From positions 1-64,000 of the forward strand of contig JAADEH010000003.1 in NCBI GenBank assembly GCA_013153495.1: a DNA stretch of 64,000 nucleotides, written 5' to 3'. The translations under genes were made by a program, and so were the position numbers. Under the pieces are notes generated by a model. The model was not told where the DNA came from. It did not search any database and saw only the letters and a list, made by a program, of their open reading frames with translations. Shown here piece after piece: positions 1 to 9,023 of the stretch (its first letter is position 1; every line of letters starts with the position of its first letter). Origin of the DNA: Aquificota bacterium. GTDB lineage: Bacteria > Aquificota > Aquificia > Aquificales > Aquificaceae.

Positions 1-2
1 AC

Positions 3-209
3 AGGCCCCAGTTTTACTTCAGGACAGCGGACGTGACGGGGACGGTGGTGAAGCTGCCGGAAGGAGTGGAGATGGTGATGCCTGGGGACAACGTGGAGTT
101 AGAGGTAGAACTGATAGCACCTGTGGCAATGGAAGAGGGATTGAGGTTTGCGATAAGGGAAGGAGGAAGGACGGTAGGAGCTGGTGTTGTTACTAAAATC
201 CTGGATTGA
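3..209 (+). CDS. tuf: Elongation factor Tu, C-terminal fragment
   Basis: Only the last 68 codons are in the window; the gene enters from the left. The reading frame gives the end of EF-Tu domain 3, with the conserved stretches [13 protein letters not shown] and [20 protein letters not shown]-Tu delivers aminoacyl-tRNA to the ribosome as a GTP-bound complex. It lies 13 bases before rpsJ, the usual fus-tuf-S10 order of deep-branching thermophiles, so it is probably co-transcribed with the ribosomal genes. Identification is secure; nothing can be said about the N-terminal part. Confidence 0.95.
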   Translation, partial: RPQFYFRTADVTGTVVKLPEGVEMVMPGDNVELEVELIAPVAMEEGLRFAIREGGRTVGAGVVTKILD

Positions 210-222
210 GGAGAAATAGGCT

Positions 223-537
223 ATGGAGCAGGATAGAATACGGATAAGGCTTAGGGCTTACGACCACAGGCTTTTGGACGAATCGGTTAAGAAGATAATA
301 GAGACCGTCAAGAGAACCGGAGGTGTTATAAAGGGACCCATACCTATGCCTACCAGGATTAGAAAGTGGTGTGTTCTCAGGTCTCCTCACAAGTTTGAAC
401 AGTCGAGAGAGCACTTCGAAATAAGGGAGCATGCCAGGATTTTGGACATCACGAGGGTTACCCCTCAGACTATAGAGGCTCTCATGGAGATAAACCTTCC
501 CGCGGGCGTTGACGTTGAGGTAAAGATGAGAGGGTAA
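223..537 (+). CDS. rpsJ: 30S ribosomal protein S10
   Basis: 104 residues, normal length. S10 sits in the 30S head and, with NusB, in antitermination complexes. The sequence [20 protein letters not shown] at the N-terminus and [19 protein letters not shown] in the middle are diagnostic of the family. It is the first gene of the S10 operon proper, 13 bases after tuf and 4 bases before rplC. No strong Shine-Dalgarno is seen (gagaaatagg upstream of the ATG), in keeping with translation coupled to tuf. Confidence 0.97.
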   Translation: MEQDRIRIRLRAYDHRLLDESVKKIIETVKRTGGVIKGPIPMPTRIRKWCVLRSPHKFEQSREHFEIREHARILDITRVTPQTIEALMEINLPAGVDVEVKMRG

Positions 538-541
538 TGAG

Positions 542-1252
542 ATGGGAATAGGCGTTATCGGTAAAAAGGTGGGAATGACGCGGGTATTCACCGCAGATGG
601 AACCGCAGTGCCCGTTACCGTAATAAAGGTTCCCACCAACTACGTAGTTCAGGTGAAAACCGAAGACAAGGACGGGTATTCTGCTCTTCAGATAGGAGCC
701 ATAGAGGCTAAGGAGAAACACCTTACGAAGCCTCTCATAGGACACTTCAATAAAAGGAACGTTAAACTGCTAAGATACCTGAGAGAATTCAGGGTTGACA
801 ACCCCCAAGACTACCAGGAAGGTCAAGAGCTTAAAGTAGAAGATGTTTTCAAGCCCGGAGACCTCGTGGATGTGGTAGGCACTTCCAAGGGAAGAGGTTT
901 TGCGGGAGCTATGAAGAGATGGGACTTCGGAGGATTTCCCAAATCCCACGGACACAGATACCACAGGGCTGTAGGAGCGATAGGAAACAGAACGGACCCC
1001 GGCAGAGTTTGGAAAGGTAAGAAGATGGCGGGACACTGGGGTGCGGAAACCGTCAGGGTTCAGGCACTGCTTGTGGTGGACGTCATTCCCGAGGAGGGAC
1101 TTCTCCTTGTAAAGGGTTCTGTTCCCGGTCCCAACAAAGGAATTCTCTACATAGAGCAGTCCCGTATAGCGGGAAGGAAAAAACAACAGCTCAAGAAGGA
1201 AAGGCTAAAGTCCGTAGTGGAAGGTCTTCAAAAAACGGGAGCTGAAGCATGA
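542..1252 (+). CDS. rplC: 50S ribosomal protein L3
   Basis: 236 residues, somewhat longer than the roughly 210 of the Escherichia coli protein. Starts [16 protein letters not shown], typical of L3, and contains the conserved [15 protein letters not shown] and [21 protein letters not shown] segments that reach towards the peptidyl transferase centre. The extra length is at the C-terminus, a lysine-rich tail after residue 205. The stop overlaps the rplD start by four bases (ATGA), implying coupled translation. Confidence 0.97.
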   Translation: MGIGVIGKKVGMTRVFTADGTAVPVTVIKVPTNYVVQVKTEDKDGYSALQIGAIEAKEKHLTKPLIGHFNKRNVKLLRYLREFRVDNPQDYQEGQELKVEDVFKPGDLVDVVGTSKGRGFAGAMKRWDFGGFPKSHGHRYHRAVGAIGNRTDPGRVWKGKKMAGHWGAETVRVQALLVVDVIPEEGLLLVKGSVPGPNKGILYIEQSRIAGRKKQQLKKERLKSVVEGLQKTGAEA

Positions 1253-1848
1253 AGATAGGAAGAGTTGAGGTAAAAGACGAAGTCTTTAATGTTGAGGTTA
1301 AGAAACACGTCCTCTGGGAAGTGGTAAAGTGGCAACTCGCTTCCCGCAGACAGGGGACACATTCTACCAAAACGAGGGGAGAGGTAGCCTACAGCGGTAG
1401 GAAGATACTTCCCCAGAAAGGAACCGGTAACGCAAGGCACGGCGACAGAGGAGCCAACATACTCGTCGGAGGCGGTGTGGCTCACGGACCGAAACCCAGA
1501 GACTACTGGTATCCTCTCCCTAAGAAGGTTCGTAAACTCGCTCTCAAGATGGCTCTCTCCGACAAAGCTCAGAACAAAGATATAGTTATAGTGGATAAGA
1601 TAGACCTCGGAGAGGTTCCAAAGACCAAAAAGGCTCTGGAATTCCTAAAGAAAAAGAAAATTGATGACAAGAAGGTTTTAATAGTCCTGCCTCAAAAGGA
1701 CGAGGTTCTTATAAAGTCCTTCAGGAACTTGCCCAATGTTAAGGTTCTCCCCGTAGAAGGCTTGAACGTTTACGACATCCTCTGGAGCGACAAGCTCATC
1801 TTGCTCAAAGATGCTCTCGAAGGAATATACGCGAGGGTAGGATCATGA
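1249..1848 (+). CDS. rplD: 50S ribosomal protein L4
   Basis: 199 residues, usual length. L4 binds 23S rRNA and lines the exit tunnel; in enterobacteria it also represses its own operon. The tunnel-loop region is recognisable (residues around 35-80: [18 protein letters not shown], then [18 protein letters not shown]). Both ends overlap neighbours by four bases (ATGA with rplC and with rplW), so translation is probably coupled through the set. Confidence 0.97.
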   Translation: MKIGRVEVKDEVFNVEVKKHVLWEVVKWQLASRRQGTHSTKTRGEVAYSGRKILPQKGTGNARHGDRGANILVGGGVAHGPKPRDYWYPLPKKVRKLALKMALSDKAQNKDIVIVDKIDLGEVPKTKKALEFLKKKKIDDKKVLIVLPQKDEVLIKSFRNLPNVKVLPVEGLNVYDILWSDKLILLKDALEGIYARVGS

Positions 1849-2153
1849 GTCAGAGAAGACCTCACGAGATAATCATAAGACCGGTTATAACCGAAAAGAG
1901 CAACAGGCTGATGGAGGACTACAACAAATACACCTTTGAGGTTGCCCTCGATGCTTCCAAGAGTGAGATAAAGAATGCCATTCAGGAGCTTTTCGGGGTC
2001 AAGGTGAAGAAGGTAAACACTATGATAGTTAAACCTAAAAAGAAAAGGGTGATAGGAAAGTTCAGGCAATACGGAAAGACCAAGAAGTGGAAGAAGGCTA
2101 TAGTTACCCTTGAACCCGGGGAAAGCATTGACCTTCTTAACTTTGCTACTTAA
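1845..2153 (+). CDS. rplW: 50S ribosomal protein L23
   Basis: 102 residues. L23 forms the docking site for trigger factor and SRP at the tunnel exit. The family signature RPVITEKS is followed by [18 protein letters not shown] and [17 protein letters not shown]. The start overlaps the rplD stop by four bases; 11 bases separate it from rplB, where a ggagcgg stretch acts as ribosome binding site. Confidence 0.97.
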   Translation: MSQRRPHEIIIRPVITEKSNRLMEDYNKYTFEVALDASKSEIKNAIQELFGVKVKKVNTMIVKPKKKRVIGKFRQYGKTKKWKKAIVTLEPGESIDLLNFAT

Positions 2154-2164
2154 GGAGCGGTAAG

Positions 2165-3028
2165 ATGGGTGTAAGGAAGTTAAAACCTGTTACCAACGGA
2201 ACGAGGCACGCGGTTCTCTACGACTTTGCGGAACTTACCAAGAGGGAGCCTGAGAAGTCCCTCGTCTTTTTCTGGCACAGGGCAAAGGGAAGGTCCCGTC
2301 AGCAGGGTAAAATTACCTCTCGACACAGGGGCGGAGGTCATAAGAAGCTTTACAGGATTATAGATTTCAAGAGGGATAAGAGCCTCGTTCCCGCAAAGGT
2401 TGCAGCCATAGAGTATGACCCCTTCAGGAGTGCGAGGATAGCGCTTCTGCACTACGCTGACGGTGAGAAGAGATACATACTCTGGCCCGAGGGTCTGAAG
2501 GTTGGCGATACCGTCATGTCCATAAGCTACGAGGACGCATCTGCAGGTAAGGAACTTCCCGAGATAAAGCCGGGTAATGCCATGCCCCTTAAGTTCATAC
2601 CCGTGGGAACTATAATCCACAACATAGAGATGCACCCCGGTAAGGGTGGACAGTTGGTTCGTTCTGCAGGGACCGAAGCTCAGGTTCTCGGAAGGACTGG
2701 AAACTACGTTCAGATAAGGCTCCCTTCCGGTGAGATGAGGCTTATACACGAAAGGTGTATGGCTACCATAGGAAAGGTGGGTCTTGCGGAGCACGAGCTT
2801 ATAAAACTCGGAAAAGCAGGAAGGGCAAGGTGGCTCGGCTGGAGGCCTCACACCAGAGGAACAGCCATGAACCCCGTTGACCACCCCCACGGTGGTGGTG
2901 AGGGAAGAACGAGAGGTAAACACCCAGAATCCCCCTGGGGATGGAAGACCAAGGGATACAAGACCAGGAGAGGAAAGAAGTATTCCGATAGATTTATCAT
3001 TACTCGTAGAGACGGGAGGCCGCTCTGA
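2165..3028 (+). CDS. rplB: 50S ribosomal protein L2
   Basis: 287 residues, about a dozen more than the usual 273-277. L2 stabilises subunit association and the peptidyl transferase centre. The GRNNRG-like region reads [18 protein letters not shown], and the catalytically important C-terminal loop is present ([15 protein letters not shown]). The extra residues lie in the N-terminal third ([19 protein letters not shown]). The last base of its TGA is the first base of the rpsS ATG. Confidence 0.97.
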   Translation: MGVRKLKPVTNGTRHAVLYDFAELTKREPEKSLVFFWHRAKGRSRQQGKITSRHRGGGHKKLYRIIDFKRDKSLVPAKVAAIEYDPFRSARIALLHYADGEKRYILWPEGLKVGDTVMSISYEDASAGKELPEIKPGNAMPLKFIPVGTIIHNIEMHPGKGGQLVRSAGTEAQVLGRTGNYVQIRLPSGEMRLIHERCMATIGKVGLAEHELIKLGKAGRARWLGWRPHTRGTAMNPVDHPHGGGEGRTRGKHPESPWGWKTKGYKTRRGKKYSDRFIITRRDGRPL

Positions 3029-3489
3029 TGGGTTTTAAAGGCGCTTGGAACAAGAGAAACAGGCTTATAGAGGACCTGGATACCTTCTACAAGCTTTACA
3101 AGAAGATACACAGGCTCCACAAGAAGGTTAGAGAGGCTCAAAAGAAGGGAGACCCTGAGCTTATAGAGAGGAGAATTCAAAAATACGAAGAGGTTTACGA
3201 ACAGTTCAGGAACTTGGTGAACAAGAAGGCTTGGGTTGACCCTAAACTCTGGAGAAGGATAAAGCAGATGAACGAGAGCGGAGACCGCAAGGTGGTTAAA
3301 ACCTACTCCCGCTCCACCACGATAATCCCCGAATTCGTAGGACACACCATAGCGGTTCACAACGGAAAGACCTTCGTTCCCGTTTACATCACGCAAGAGA
3401 TGGTAGGACACAAGCTCGGAGAGTTCGCTCCCACGAGAACCTTCAGGGGGCATCCCGAGAAGAGTGCCAAAGTTGTAAAGAAGAAGTGA
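3028..3489 (+). CDS. rpsS: 30S ribosomal protein S19 with a long N-terminal extension
   Basis: 153 residues against about 92 for ordinary S19. Residues from about 66 ([20 protein letters not shown]) to the end align with whole normal S19 proteins, including TIAVHNGK and [19 protein letters not shown]. Residues 1-65 are extra: a highly charged Lys/Arg/Glu segment predicted helical (roughly residues 12-60), starting [11 protein letters not shown]. The extension is in frame, starts at the base where rplB stops, and has native codon use, so it looks like a real part of the protein. S19 sits in the 30S head near S13; the extension could add contacts there. The function of the extension is inferred only from position. 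Confidence 0.95.
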   Translation: MGFKGAWNKRNRLIEDLDTFYKLYKKIHRLHKKVREAQKKGDPELIERRIQKYEEVYEQFRNLVNKKAWVDPKLWRRIKQMNESGDRKVVKTYSRSTTIIPEFVGHTIAVHNGKTFVPVYITQEMVGHKLGEFAPTRTFRGHPEKSAKVVKKK

Positions 3490-3500
3490 GGTAGAGAGCT

Positions 3501-3902
3501 ATGGGACAGCTGAAGATAAAGGACAAATCCCAGAGGGAAGGATACAGACCCGGAGAAGCGATAGCCATCCTGCGCTATGCGAGAATTTCTCCCCTCAAGG
3601 CGAGGCTCGTTCTGAGGGAAATACAGGGCAAGGATGTGGGTGAAGCCCTATACCTTCTCAAGGTTATACCCAAAAGAGCTGCGAGGATTGTTGAGAACCT
3701 GCTAAAGAGCGCAATAGCTAATGCGGAGCAGAAGGGCTTAGACCTCGACAGGCTTTACATCAAGAAAGCGGTTGCGGACCGGGGACCTATGTTCAGGAAG
3801 TGGCTTCCCAGGGCACACGGGAGGGCTACGATGCTAAGGAAGAGGCTCTCCCACATAACCATAGTTGTGGCGGAAAGACCGGAAGGTCAGGAGGAGGATT
3901 GA
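3501..3902 (+). CDS. rplV: 50S ribosomal protein L22
   Basis: 133 residues. L22 reaches into the nascent-peptide tunnel through a beta-hairpin, here around ADRGPMFRKWLPRAHGRAT. The N-terminal half shows RYARISPLKARLVLREIQGK and the three-helix body with NLLKSAIANAEQ. An N-terminal extension of some 20 residues precedes the conserved core. Eleven bases after rpsS and three before rpsC; part of the same operon. Confidence 0.97.
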   Translation: MGQLKIKDKSQREGYRPGEAIAILRYARISPLKARLVLREIQGKDVGEALYLLKVIPKRAARIVENLLKSAIANAEQKGLDLDRLYIKKAVADRGPMFRKWLPRAHGRATMLRKRLSHITIVVAERPEGQEED

Positions 3903-3905
3903 TAC

Positions 3906-4622
3906 ATGGGACAGAAGACGCACCCGATAGGCTTCAGGCTCGGAGTTAACAAGAGCTGGGATTCCAAGTGGTATGCTCCCAAGAAAGACTATGCACAGAT
4001 GCTTCACGAGGACCTGAAGATAAAGAACTACATAAAGAACAGATACAAGGTTGCGGGAATTTCCAAGATAGAGATAGAGAGGATAGTGGATAAACTTAAG
4101 ATAAGGATACACGCTGCAAGACCTGCCATCATTATAGGTAGGAAAGGGCAGGAAGTTGAGATGCTCAAAAAAACCGTTGAAAAGATGGTCCCCGGAAAGG
4201 AAGTAACCATAAACGTTAACGAGGTTCGAGTTCCCGAAATGGACGCTCAGCTCGTTGCGGAGGATATAGCTCTTCAGATAGAGAGGAGGGTTTCCCACAG
4301 GAGAGCCATGAAGAGAGCCATAGACAACACCCTCAAAGCAGGTGCTAAAGGGGTGAAAATACAGGTCAAGGGTAGGATAGGCGGTGCGGAGCTTGCCCGT
4401 AAGGAGTGGTTCCTCGTGGGTAGGATGCCCCTTCAGACCATAAGGGCGGACATAGATTACGGGTTTGCCACCGCATACACCAAATACGGAATACTCAGCG
4501 TTAAGGTCTGGATTTACAAGGGGGACATACTGAAAGGTAAGAAAGAGGAAGTTATAAAGAAGATAGAGGAAGACCTCGCTCAAGCTTCCCAAGGAGGTGC
4601 GGAAGATGTTTCTTCAACCTAA
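3906..4622 (+). CDS. rpsC: 30S ribosomal protein S3
   Basis: 238 residues, normal length. S3 lies at the mRNA entry channel and has helicase activity with S4. The start [13 protein letters not shown] is diagnostic. The type II KH domain has its GRKG loop at residues 78-81, and the C-terminal domain contains [10 protein letters not shown] and the conserved [16 protein letters not shown]. The C-terminal 17 codons overlap the start of rplP, where the AAGGAGG ribosome binding site is embedded. Confidence 0.97.
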   Translation: MGQKTHPIGFRLGVNKSWDSKWYAPKKDYAQMLHEDLKIKNYIKNRYKVAGISKIEIERIVDKLKIRIHAARPAIIIGRKGQEVEMLKKTVEKMVPGKEVTINVNEVRVPEMDAQLVAEDIALQIERRVSHRRAMKRAIDNTLKAGAKGVKIQVKGRIGGAELARKEWFLVGRMPLQTIRADIDYGFATAYTKYGILSVKVWIYKGDILKGKKEEVIKKIEEDLAQASQGGAEDVSST

Positions 4623-5028
4623 AAAGACCAAGTTCAGGAAACAGCGCAGGGGAAGCTTAAAGGGTAAGTCTCTTAGAGGAAACAAGGTTGCCTTCGGTGA
4701 ATACGGGATACAGGCTCTGGACCGTGCCTGGATAACCCAGAGACAGATAGAGGCTGTGAGGGTCGCTCTCGTCAGGGCACTCAAAAAGGGTGCTAAGGTC
4801 TGGATAAGGATATTCCCAGACAAACCTTACACGAAAAAGCCCAACGAGGTGAGAATGGGTGGCGGTAAAGGGGACCCGGAAGGGTTTGTGGCGGTCGTTA
4901 AACCCGGCAGGATAATGTTTGAGTTCTCCGGTGTTCCCGAGGAGGTGGCGGAAGAGGCTTTCAGACTGGCATCTGCCAAGCTTCCCATAAAGACGAGGCT
5001 CGTTAAAGCCGGAGGTTTCACCCTATGA
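4606..5028 (+). CDS. rplP: 50S ribosomal protein L16
   Basis: 140 residues. L16 helps organise the A-site and peptidyl transferase region. The start is set at ATG 4606 ([16 protein letters not shown]): it has AAGGAGG at 4591-4597 eight bases upstream and matches the family N-terminus. A GTG at 4597 in the same frame falls inside that binding site and is rejected. The conserved RPDKP-like region reads [20 protein letters not shown]. It overlaps rpsC by 17 bases and rpmC by 4. Confidence 0.96.
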   Translation: MFLQPKKTKFRKQRRGSLKGKSLRGNKVAFGEYGIQALDRAWITQRQIEAVRVALVRALKKGAKVWIRIFPDKPYTKKPNEVRMGGGKGDPEGFVAVVKPGRIMFEFSGVPEEVAEEAFRLASAKLPIKTRLVKAGGFTL

Positions 5029-5225
5029 AGGCATCTGAACTCAGAAAGTTGAAGATAGAGGAGCTTAGGAAGAAGGCGGACGAGCTTAAGATGGAACTCC
5101 TCAAGCTGAAATTTCAGCAAAAGATAGCCGGTCTCGACAACCCTATGGCTATAAGAAATCTGAGAAGGGACATAGCGAGGGTTTTGACCGTTATAAGAGA
5201 GAAAGAACTCAGAGGTGAGAGCTGA
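5025..5225 (+). CDS. rpmC: 50S ribosomal protein L29
   Basis: 66 residues, the usual size of this two-helix protein near the tunnel exit, neighbour of L23. It shows [20 protein letters not shown] and the C-terminal [15 protein letters not shown] typical of L29. The start overlaps the rplP stop by four bases and the final A of its TGA is the first base of the rpsQ ATG. Confidence 0.97.
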   Translation: MKASELRKLKIEELRKKADELKMELLKLKFQQKIAGLDNPMAIRNLRRDIARVLTVIREKELRGES

Positions 5226-5521
5226 TGGCTGAGAAAAAGTGGAACGAAAAGAGAAGACACCTCGTAGGGGTTGTAGTTTCCGACAAGATGGATAAGACGG
5301 TTGTTGTTAAGGTGGACAGAAGGGTTCCCCACCCTCTATACGGTAAGCACATAATAAAGAGCAAGAAGTATCACGCTCACGACGAGAAGAACGAGTGCAG
5401 GGTTGGAGACCTCGTGGAGATAAGGGAGACGAGACCCCTGTCTAAGACCAAGCGCTGGGTCGTTACTAAGATAATAAAGAGGGCAAAGAAACCCGAAGAA
5501 GCACTGTCCGAGCAGTCGTAA
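5225..5521 (+). CDS. rpsQ: 30S ribosomal protein S17
   Basis: 98 residues, slightly longer than average through a C-terminal [14 protein letters not shown] tail. S17 is a primary 16S rRNA binder with an OB fold; [19 protein letters not shown] and [19 protein letters not shown] are family hallmarks. It closes the ribosomal set here: the expected rplN-rplX-rplE continuation is absent and a small membrane protein plus ribBA follow. No clear terminator hairpin is seen in 5522-5558, only a T-rich run. Confidence 0.97.
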   Translation: MAEKKWNEKRRHLVGVVVSDKMDKTVVVKVDRRVPHPLYGKHIIKSKKYHAHDEKNECRVGDLVEIRETRPLSKTKRWVVTKIIKRAKKPEEALSEQS

Positions 5522-5558
5522 GCTTTCTTTTTCCCCCTCTTAGACTATTATTATCTAT

Positions 5559-5765
5559 ATGCTCAGGTATATACTTTACATTGCCGTAGTGTTTATAGTT
5601 GCGGACCACGTATATACCCACTGGGGTCCCGAGATAATAAACTGGGTAGCCAGCAACTTTTTAGGGCGGGAGGTGGTCGTCGTAGAGGAAGCTCCCTACA
5701 GGGAGAGTCTTATAGATAAGGTTATCAAAGGCATTAAGGAACGGATAGAAGATGTCCGGAGGTAA
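5559..5765 (+). CDS. Small membrane protein of unknown function
   Basis: 68 residues. One hydrophobic segment at the N-terminus (residues 3-16, [14 protein letters not shown]) followed by an amphipathic, charged C-terminal half ending in [13 protein letters not shown] do not recognise the family. There is no Shine-Dalgarno, but TATTAT at 5546-5551 ends seven bases before the ATG, the arrangement seen ahead of many genes here that suggests a leaderless message. It ends four bases before ribBA and supplies its upstream sequence, so the two may be expressed together. Confidence 0.6.
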   Translation: MLRYILYIAVVFIVADHVYTHWGPEIINWVASNFLGREVVVVEEAPYRESLIDKVIKGIKERIEDVRR

Positions 5766-5769
5766 TCCG

Positions 5770-6981
5770 ATGGAGAACTTCCGTTTCAACACGATTGAGG
5801 AGGCTATTGAGGACATAAGACAGGGGAAGATGGTCATAGTGGTGGACGACCCGGACCGAGAGAACGAGGGAGACCTCGTTATGGCTGCGGAGAAGGTAAC
5901 CCCCGAGGCTATAAACTTCATGGCTAAATACGGAAGGGGTCTTATATGTCTATCACTAACACCGGAAAGGTGTGAGGAGCTTGACCTCTATCCCATGGCT
6001 CACAGGAACACGGACCCTAAAGGGACATACTTCTGCGTTTCCATAGATGCACATCCCAAACACGGAACTACCACGGGCATATCCGCTTACGACAGGGCAA
6101 AAACCATAAAGCTCGCTATAAGTCCGGAGGCTAAGCCTTCCGACTTCATAAGACCGGGACATGTATTTCCCCTGAGGGCAAGACCGGGAGGTGTGCTCGA
6201 GAGGGCAGGACACACCGAGGCTTCCGTTGACCTTGCCAAGCTAGCAGGTTTATACCCCGCAGGGGTTATATGCGAAATAATGAAGGAAGATGGAACAATG
6301 GCAAGGCTCCCCGACCTTGTGGAGTTTGCTAAGGAACACAACCTGAAGATAATCACCATAGCGGACCTTATAAGGTTTAGACTGAAGAAGGAAAGGCTCG
6401 TGGAGAGAGTGGCGAGCGCACACCTTCCCACCCCTTGGGGAACTTTTCGCATACACGCATACAAACACAAGCTCACGGGAGAGGAGCAGGTCGCTCTGAC
6501 CATGGGAGAGTGGAAAGAGGACGAGCCTGTGCTGGTGAGGGTTCACTCGGAGTGTTTGACGGGTGATGTTTTCCGCTCTATGAGGTGCGATTGCAGGTCC
6601 CAGCTCGAAACCGCTTTGGAGATGATAGCAAAGGAGGGTAAAGGTGTTCTGGTTTACATACTTGGACACGAGGGAAGGGGAATAGGTATAGCCAACAAGA
6701 TAAAGGCTTACGAGCTTCAGGAAAAGGGATACGATACCGTAGAGGCAAACGAGAAGTTGGGTTATCCCCCCGACTTGAGGGATTACGGGGTAGGTGTTCA
6801 GATACTTTTAGATTTGGGTGTCAGGAAGATGAGACTCCTTACCAACAACCCGAGGAAGATAGTTGCCCTTGAGGGGTTCGGTTTGGAAGTGGTCGAAAGG
6901 GTTCCCATAAAGACTGAACCCACACCCTACAACAGGGTCTATCTGTCCACAAAAAAGGACAAGTTGGGACACATGTTCTGA
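5770..6981 (+). CDS. ribBA: Bifunctional DHBP synthase / GTP cyclohydrolase II
   Basis: 403 residues. It makes the two riboflavin precursors: 3,4-dihydroxy-2-butanone 4-phosphate from ribulose 5-phosphate (N-terminal half) and the pyrimidine from GTP (C-terminal half). The DHBP domain shows [17 protein letters not shown] and [22 protein letters not shown]. The GTP cyclohydrolase domain has the zinc site [20 protein letters not shown] (C-x10-C-x-C) and [17 protein letters not shown]. The start at 5770 is chosen because GGAGGT (5758-5763) lies six bases upstream and it begins directly before the conserved domain; an in-frame upstream ATG at 5752 has no binding site. Confidence 0.96.
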   Translation: MENFRFNTIEEAIEDIRQGKMVIVVDDPDRENEGDLVMAAEKVTPEAINFMAKYGRGLICLSLTPERCEELDLYPMAHRNTDPKGTYFCVSIDAHPKHGTTTGISAYDRAKTIKLAISPEAKPSDFIRPGHVFPLRARPGGVLERAGHTEASVDLAKLAGLYPAGVICEIMKEDGTMARLPDLVEFAKEHNLKIITIADLIRFRLKKERLVERVASAHLPTPWGTFRIHAYKHKLTGEEQVALTMGEWKEDEPVLVRVHSECLTGDVFRSMRCDCRSQLETALEMIAKEGKGVLVYILGHEGRGIGIANKIKAYELQEKGYDTVEANEKLGYPPDLRDYGVGVQILLDLGVRKMRLLTNNPRKIVALEGFGLEVVERVPIKTEPTPYNRVYLSTKKDKLGHMF

Positions 6982-6990
6982 GGAGGAGCC

Positions 6991-7290
6991 ATGGCGGACT
7001 ACAGGAAAGCCGGAACGGATAGGGGAGACATAAGGTCCGAGCTGAAGAACCATCTCCTCTCCATAAGGATAAGGAAGGAAGAGTATCTGAGCATAATAGA
7101 CGATCTTGAGAAGGACGAGCTTGAGTTTGACCTGAAAGAGTATAGGGAATACTTCGAAAAGGAAGTCAAGCCCCTGTGTGAGCAGGCTATGTCCATAGGC
7201 GTTGAGAGCTTGGTCAAGCTGGCTCAGGAGGTAAAGAGACACTACGAAGAGGTTATGAGTCTTATAGAGGATAGGATTTCTAAACTGTAA
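6991..7290 (+). CDS. Small charged helical protein, unknown function
   Basis: 99 residues, predicted almost entirely alpha-helical and rich in Glu and Lys, with heptad-like spacing in residues 28-50 and 70-95. It has no signal peptide, no membrane segment and no recognised motif. GGAGGAG at 6982-6988 sits three bases before the ATG, immediately after the ribBA stop, so it is probably translated from the ribBA message. A cytosolic coiled-coil or four-helix bundle is the most that can be said. Confidence 0.65.
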   Translation: MADYRKAGTDRGDIRSELKNHLLSIRIRKEEYLSIIDDLEKDELEFDLKEYREYFEKEVKPLCEQAMSIGVESLVKLAQEVKRHYEEVMSLIEDRISKL

Positions 7291-7339
7291 AATTTCTACA
7301 TGATAAAAATCAGATATGTGAACGTTCGTTCGCAAGGTG

Positions 7340-7345
7340 TATAAT
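7340..7345 (+). promoter_or_regulatory. -10 element (TATAAT) ahead of the diguanylate cyclase gene
   Basis: A perfect TATAAT lies 22 bases upstream of the GTG start at 7368, leaving room for a short leader with a ggggaag ribosome binding site. The -35 position (about 7317-7322, tgtgaa) is a poor match to TTGACA. The gene upstream ends at 7290, so this is the likely start of a new transcription unit. Confidence 0.5.
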
Positions 7346-7367
7346 TGTTTTAAGGGGAAGCTCTGAT

Positions 7368-8582
7368 GTGAGTAAAGAGGCTCTGCTCAGGGAGCTTAGA
7401 GAAAACCTCACCTTGCTCAAATTTTCCCGACATCTTGAGGACCTCTTCAGAAAGTATTACTTCCGTAGAAAGATATGGCAGGTCAGGATTGCAATTCTTG
7501 CGGGCATAATTCTTTACGCTTCCTTCGGAGTTCTTGACGCTTTAATTTCCCCGAATAATAAGGAAGTTCTCTGGGCTATAAGATACGGTGTTATATGTCC
7601 TGCGGGGATAATTTTCCTTCTATCCACCTTTAGGCTTAAGGACAAAGATGAAACGGCTCTCCAGTGGATACACACCCTTGCGGTTGTAGTGGCTGGGTTT
7701 GGTCTATTGGGTATGATGATGGTCGTTCCGCAAGATAAGGCTTACCTATACTATGCGGGTGTTATGCTGATAATCTTTTACACATATACGCTCTCTGCCA
7801 TGCGCTTTTACAACGCTTTGGTTGGAGGTGTTTTTCTTTCCGTAGTTTTGCCCTTTTTAGGTTTTTACGTGTTTAACTTGGATACTCCATACCGATTTCA
7901 CATACTCTACTACTTAGCTTCCACCAACATAATAGGAGTTCCCGTCAGTTACATGCTTGAGAGGCACATTCGCAAAGATTTCATTATGGCTTTGCTCCTT
8001 ATGAGGGAGATGAACGAAACCGCAAAGCTGAACAGGATACTTAAGAACATGAGCTATTCTGACCCTCTGACAGGTCTTTACAACAGGCGGAAATTTGAAG
8101 AGTTTTTCGAAAGGGAGTGGGAGAGGGCGAGGAGATACTCGAGACCTATATCCGTAATAATGGTGGACATAGACTTTTTTAAACTCTACAACGACTCGGC
8201 GGGACACGCTGAGGGAGATATGTGCATAAAGCGTATAGCGGGAGTTTTGAGGAAGAACATCCGTGAGGGAATTGACCTGCCTGTCAGATACGGGGGTGAG
8301 GAGTTTCTTATAGTTCTCCCCGAGACGGACATAAAAGCCGCTTTCGAGGTCGGCGAGCGAATAAGAAGGGACGTAGAGTCTCTTAAAATTCCCCATCCGT
8401 CTCCCGAAGTGAACGGTTATGTAACCGTTAGTGTGGGAGTAGCTTCCTGCATACCTTCTGAGGGTGATAAGAAAACTCTCTTGAATGGAGCGGATGAAGC
8501 TCTTTACAGGGCAAAGAGAGGGGGCAAGAATAGAGTAGAAACAAGGGACCTATCGGAAGACCTTATTTCGGAGGTTTCTTAA
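7368..8582 (+). CDS. Membrane-bound GGDEF diguanylate cyclase
   Basis: 404 residues, GTG start. Six hydrophobic segments between about residues 36 and 197 (for example QVRIAILAGIILYASFGVL and YAGVMLIIFYTYTLSAM) form a membrane sensor region without a recognised ligand domain. A GGDEF domain follows, with VDIDFFKLYND and the active-site loop GGEEF at residues 309-313, so synthesis of cyclic di-GMP is expected. The allosteric I-site position five residues upstream reads E-G-I-D instead of R-x-x-D, so product inhibition may be lost. Transcription ends at a hairpin overlapping the stop codon. Confidence 0.9.
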   Translation: MSKEALLRELRENLTLLKFSRHLEDLFRKYYFRRKIWQVRIAILAGIILYASFGVLDALISPNNKEVLWAIRYGVICPAGIIFLLSTFRLKDKDETALQWIHTLAVVVAGFGLLGMMMVVPQDKAYLYYAGVMLIIFYTYTLSAMRFYNALVGGVFLSVVLPFLGFYVFNLDTPYRFHILYYLASTNIIGVPVSYMLERHIRKDFIMALLLMREMNETAKLNRILKNMSYSDPLTGLYNRRKFEEFFEREWERARRYSRPISVIMVDIDFFKLYNDSAGHAEGDMCIKRIAGVLRKNIREGIDLPVRYGGEEFLIVLPETDIKAAFEVGERIRRDVESLKIPHPSPEVNGYVTVSVGVASCIPSEGDKKTLLNGADEALYRAKRGGKNRVETRDLSEDLISEVS

Positions 8583-8601
8583 GTAGCGGGCTACTTCTTT
8601 T
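8581..8601 (+). terminator. Intrinsic terminator after the diguanylate cyclase gene
   Basis: AAGTAG (8581-8586), loop CGGG, CTACTT (8591-8596), then CTTTT. The hairpin begins inside the TAA stop codon of the cyclase gene and abuts the stop of the convergent tRNA-binding protein gene, so it may act for both. Confidence 0.6.
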
Positions 8602-8935
8602 AACTTGCCTTTGAGCCTTCCGCAACGTCCCTGTCGGGCACGAGAAGGGACATGTTCTCTCCGTCCGATACTGCTAAAATCATTCCCTGAGACTCTATCC
8701 CGAATATCTTTCTCGGCTTCAAATTGGCAACTATGAGTATCTTCTTGCCTACGAGTTCTTCCGGTGAGTAAAACTTTGCAATCCCGGCTACCACCGTTCT
8801 TTCTTCATCACCCAAGGAAAGTTTGAGCTTGAGGAGCTTTTCGGAACCTTCCACCTTTTCTGCAGAAATCACCTTCGCAAGGCGAAGGTCTATCTTTAAA
8901 AAATCCTCTATTCCTATGTAGTTTTTCTCTTCCAT
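8600..8935 (-). CDS. Free-standing tRNA-binding protein, Trbp111 type
   Basis: 111 residues, a single OB-fold tRNA-binding domain like the C-terminal domain of methionyl-tRNA synthetase. The protein from Aquifex aeolicus named Trbp111 is known to be a homodimer that recognises the outside corner of the tRNA L shape. Conserved stretches are IDLRLAKVISAEKVEGSEKL and VVAGIAKFYSPEELVGKKI, then NLKPRKIFGIESQGMILA. There is no Shine-Dalgarno; TATAAT (minus strand, 8945-8950) ends nine bases before the ATG, suggesting a leaderless message. The role in the cell is not settled; tRNA storage or delivery is a guess from the family. Confidence 0.93.
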   Translation of the reverse strand: MEEKNYIGIEDFLKIDLRLAKVISAEKVEGSEKLLKLKLSLGDEERTVVAGIAKFYSPEELVGKKILIVANLKPRKIFGIESQGMILAVSDGENMSLLVPDRDVAEGSKAS

Positions 8936-8983
8936 GGCTCAACTATTATATGACAGAAAACATCAAAATAAGGCTTCCAAGGC

Positions 8984-8992
8984 TGTTAGAAT
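8984..8992 (+). promoter_or_regulatory. Extended -10 promoter for thiol peroxidase
   Basis: TG-T-TAGAAT at 8984-8992 forms an extended -10 element 31 bases before the peroxidase ATG. No good -35 is seen about 17 bases upstream, which extended -10 promoters can do without. It lies in the 88-base gap between divergent genes. Confidence 0.45.
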
Positions 8993-9023
8993 TTGCTCAA
9001 ACCACAGAAAGGAGGTGGATGCC

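Noticed and set aside
8934-9023. Longer thiol peroxidase start at 8934
   Set aside because: The extra 30 codons contain the extended -10 promoter and the GGAGGT site for ATG 9024, where the conserved domain begins.
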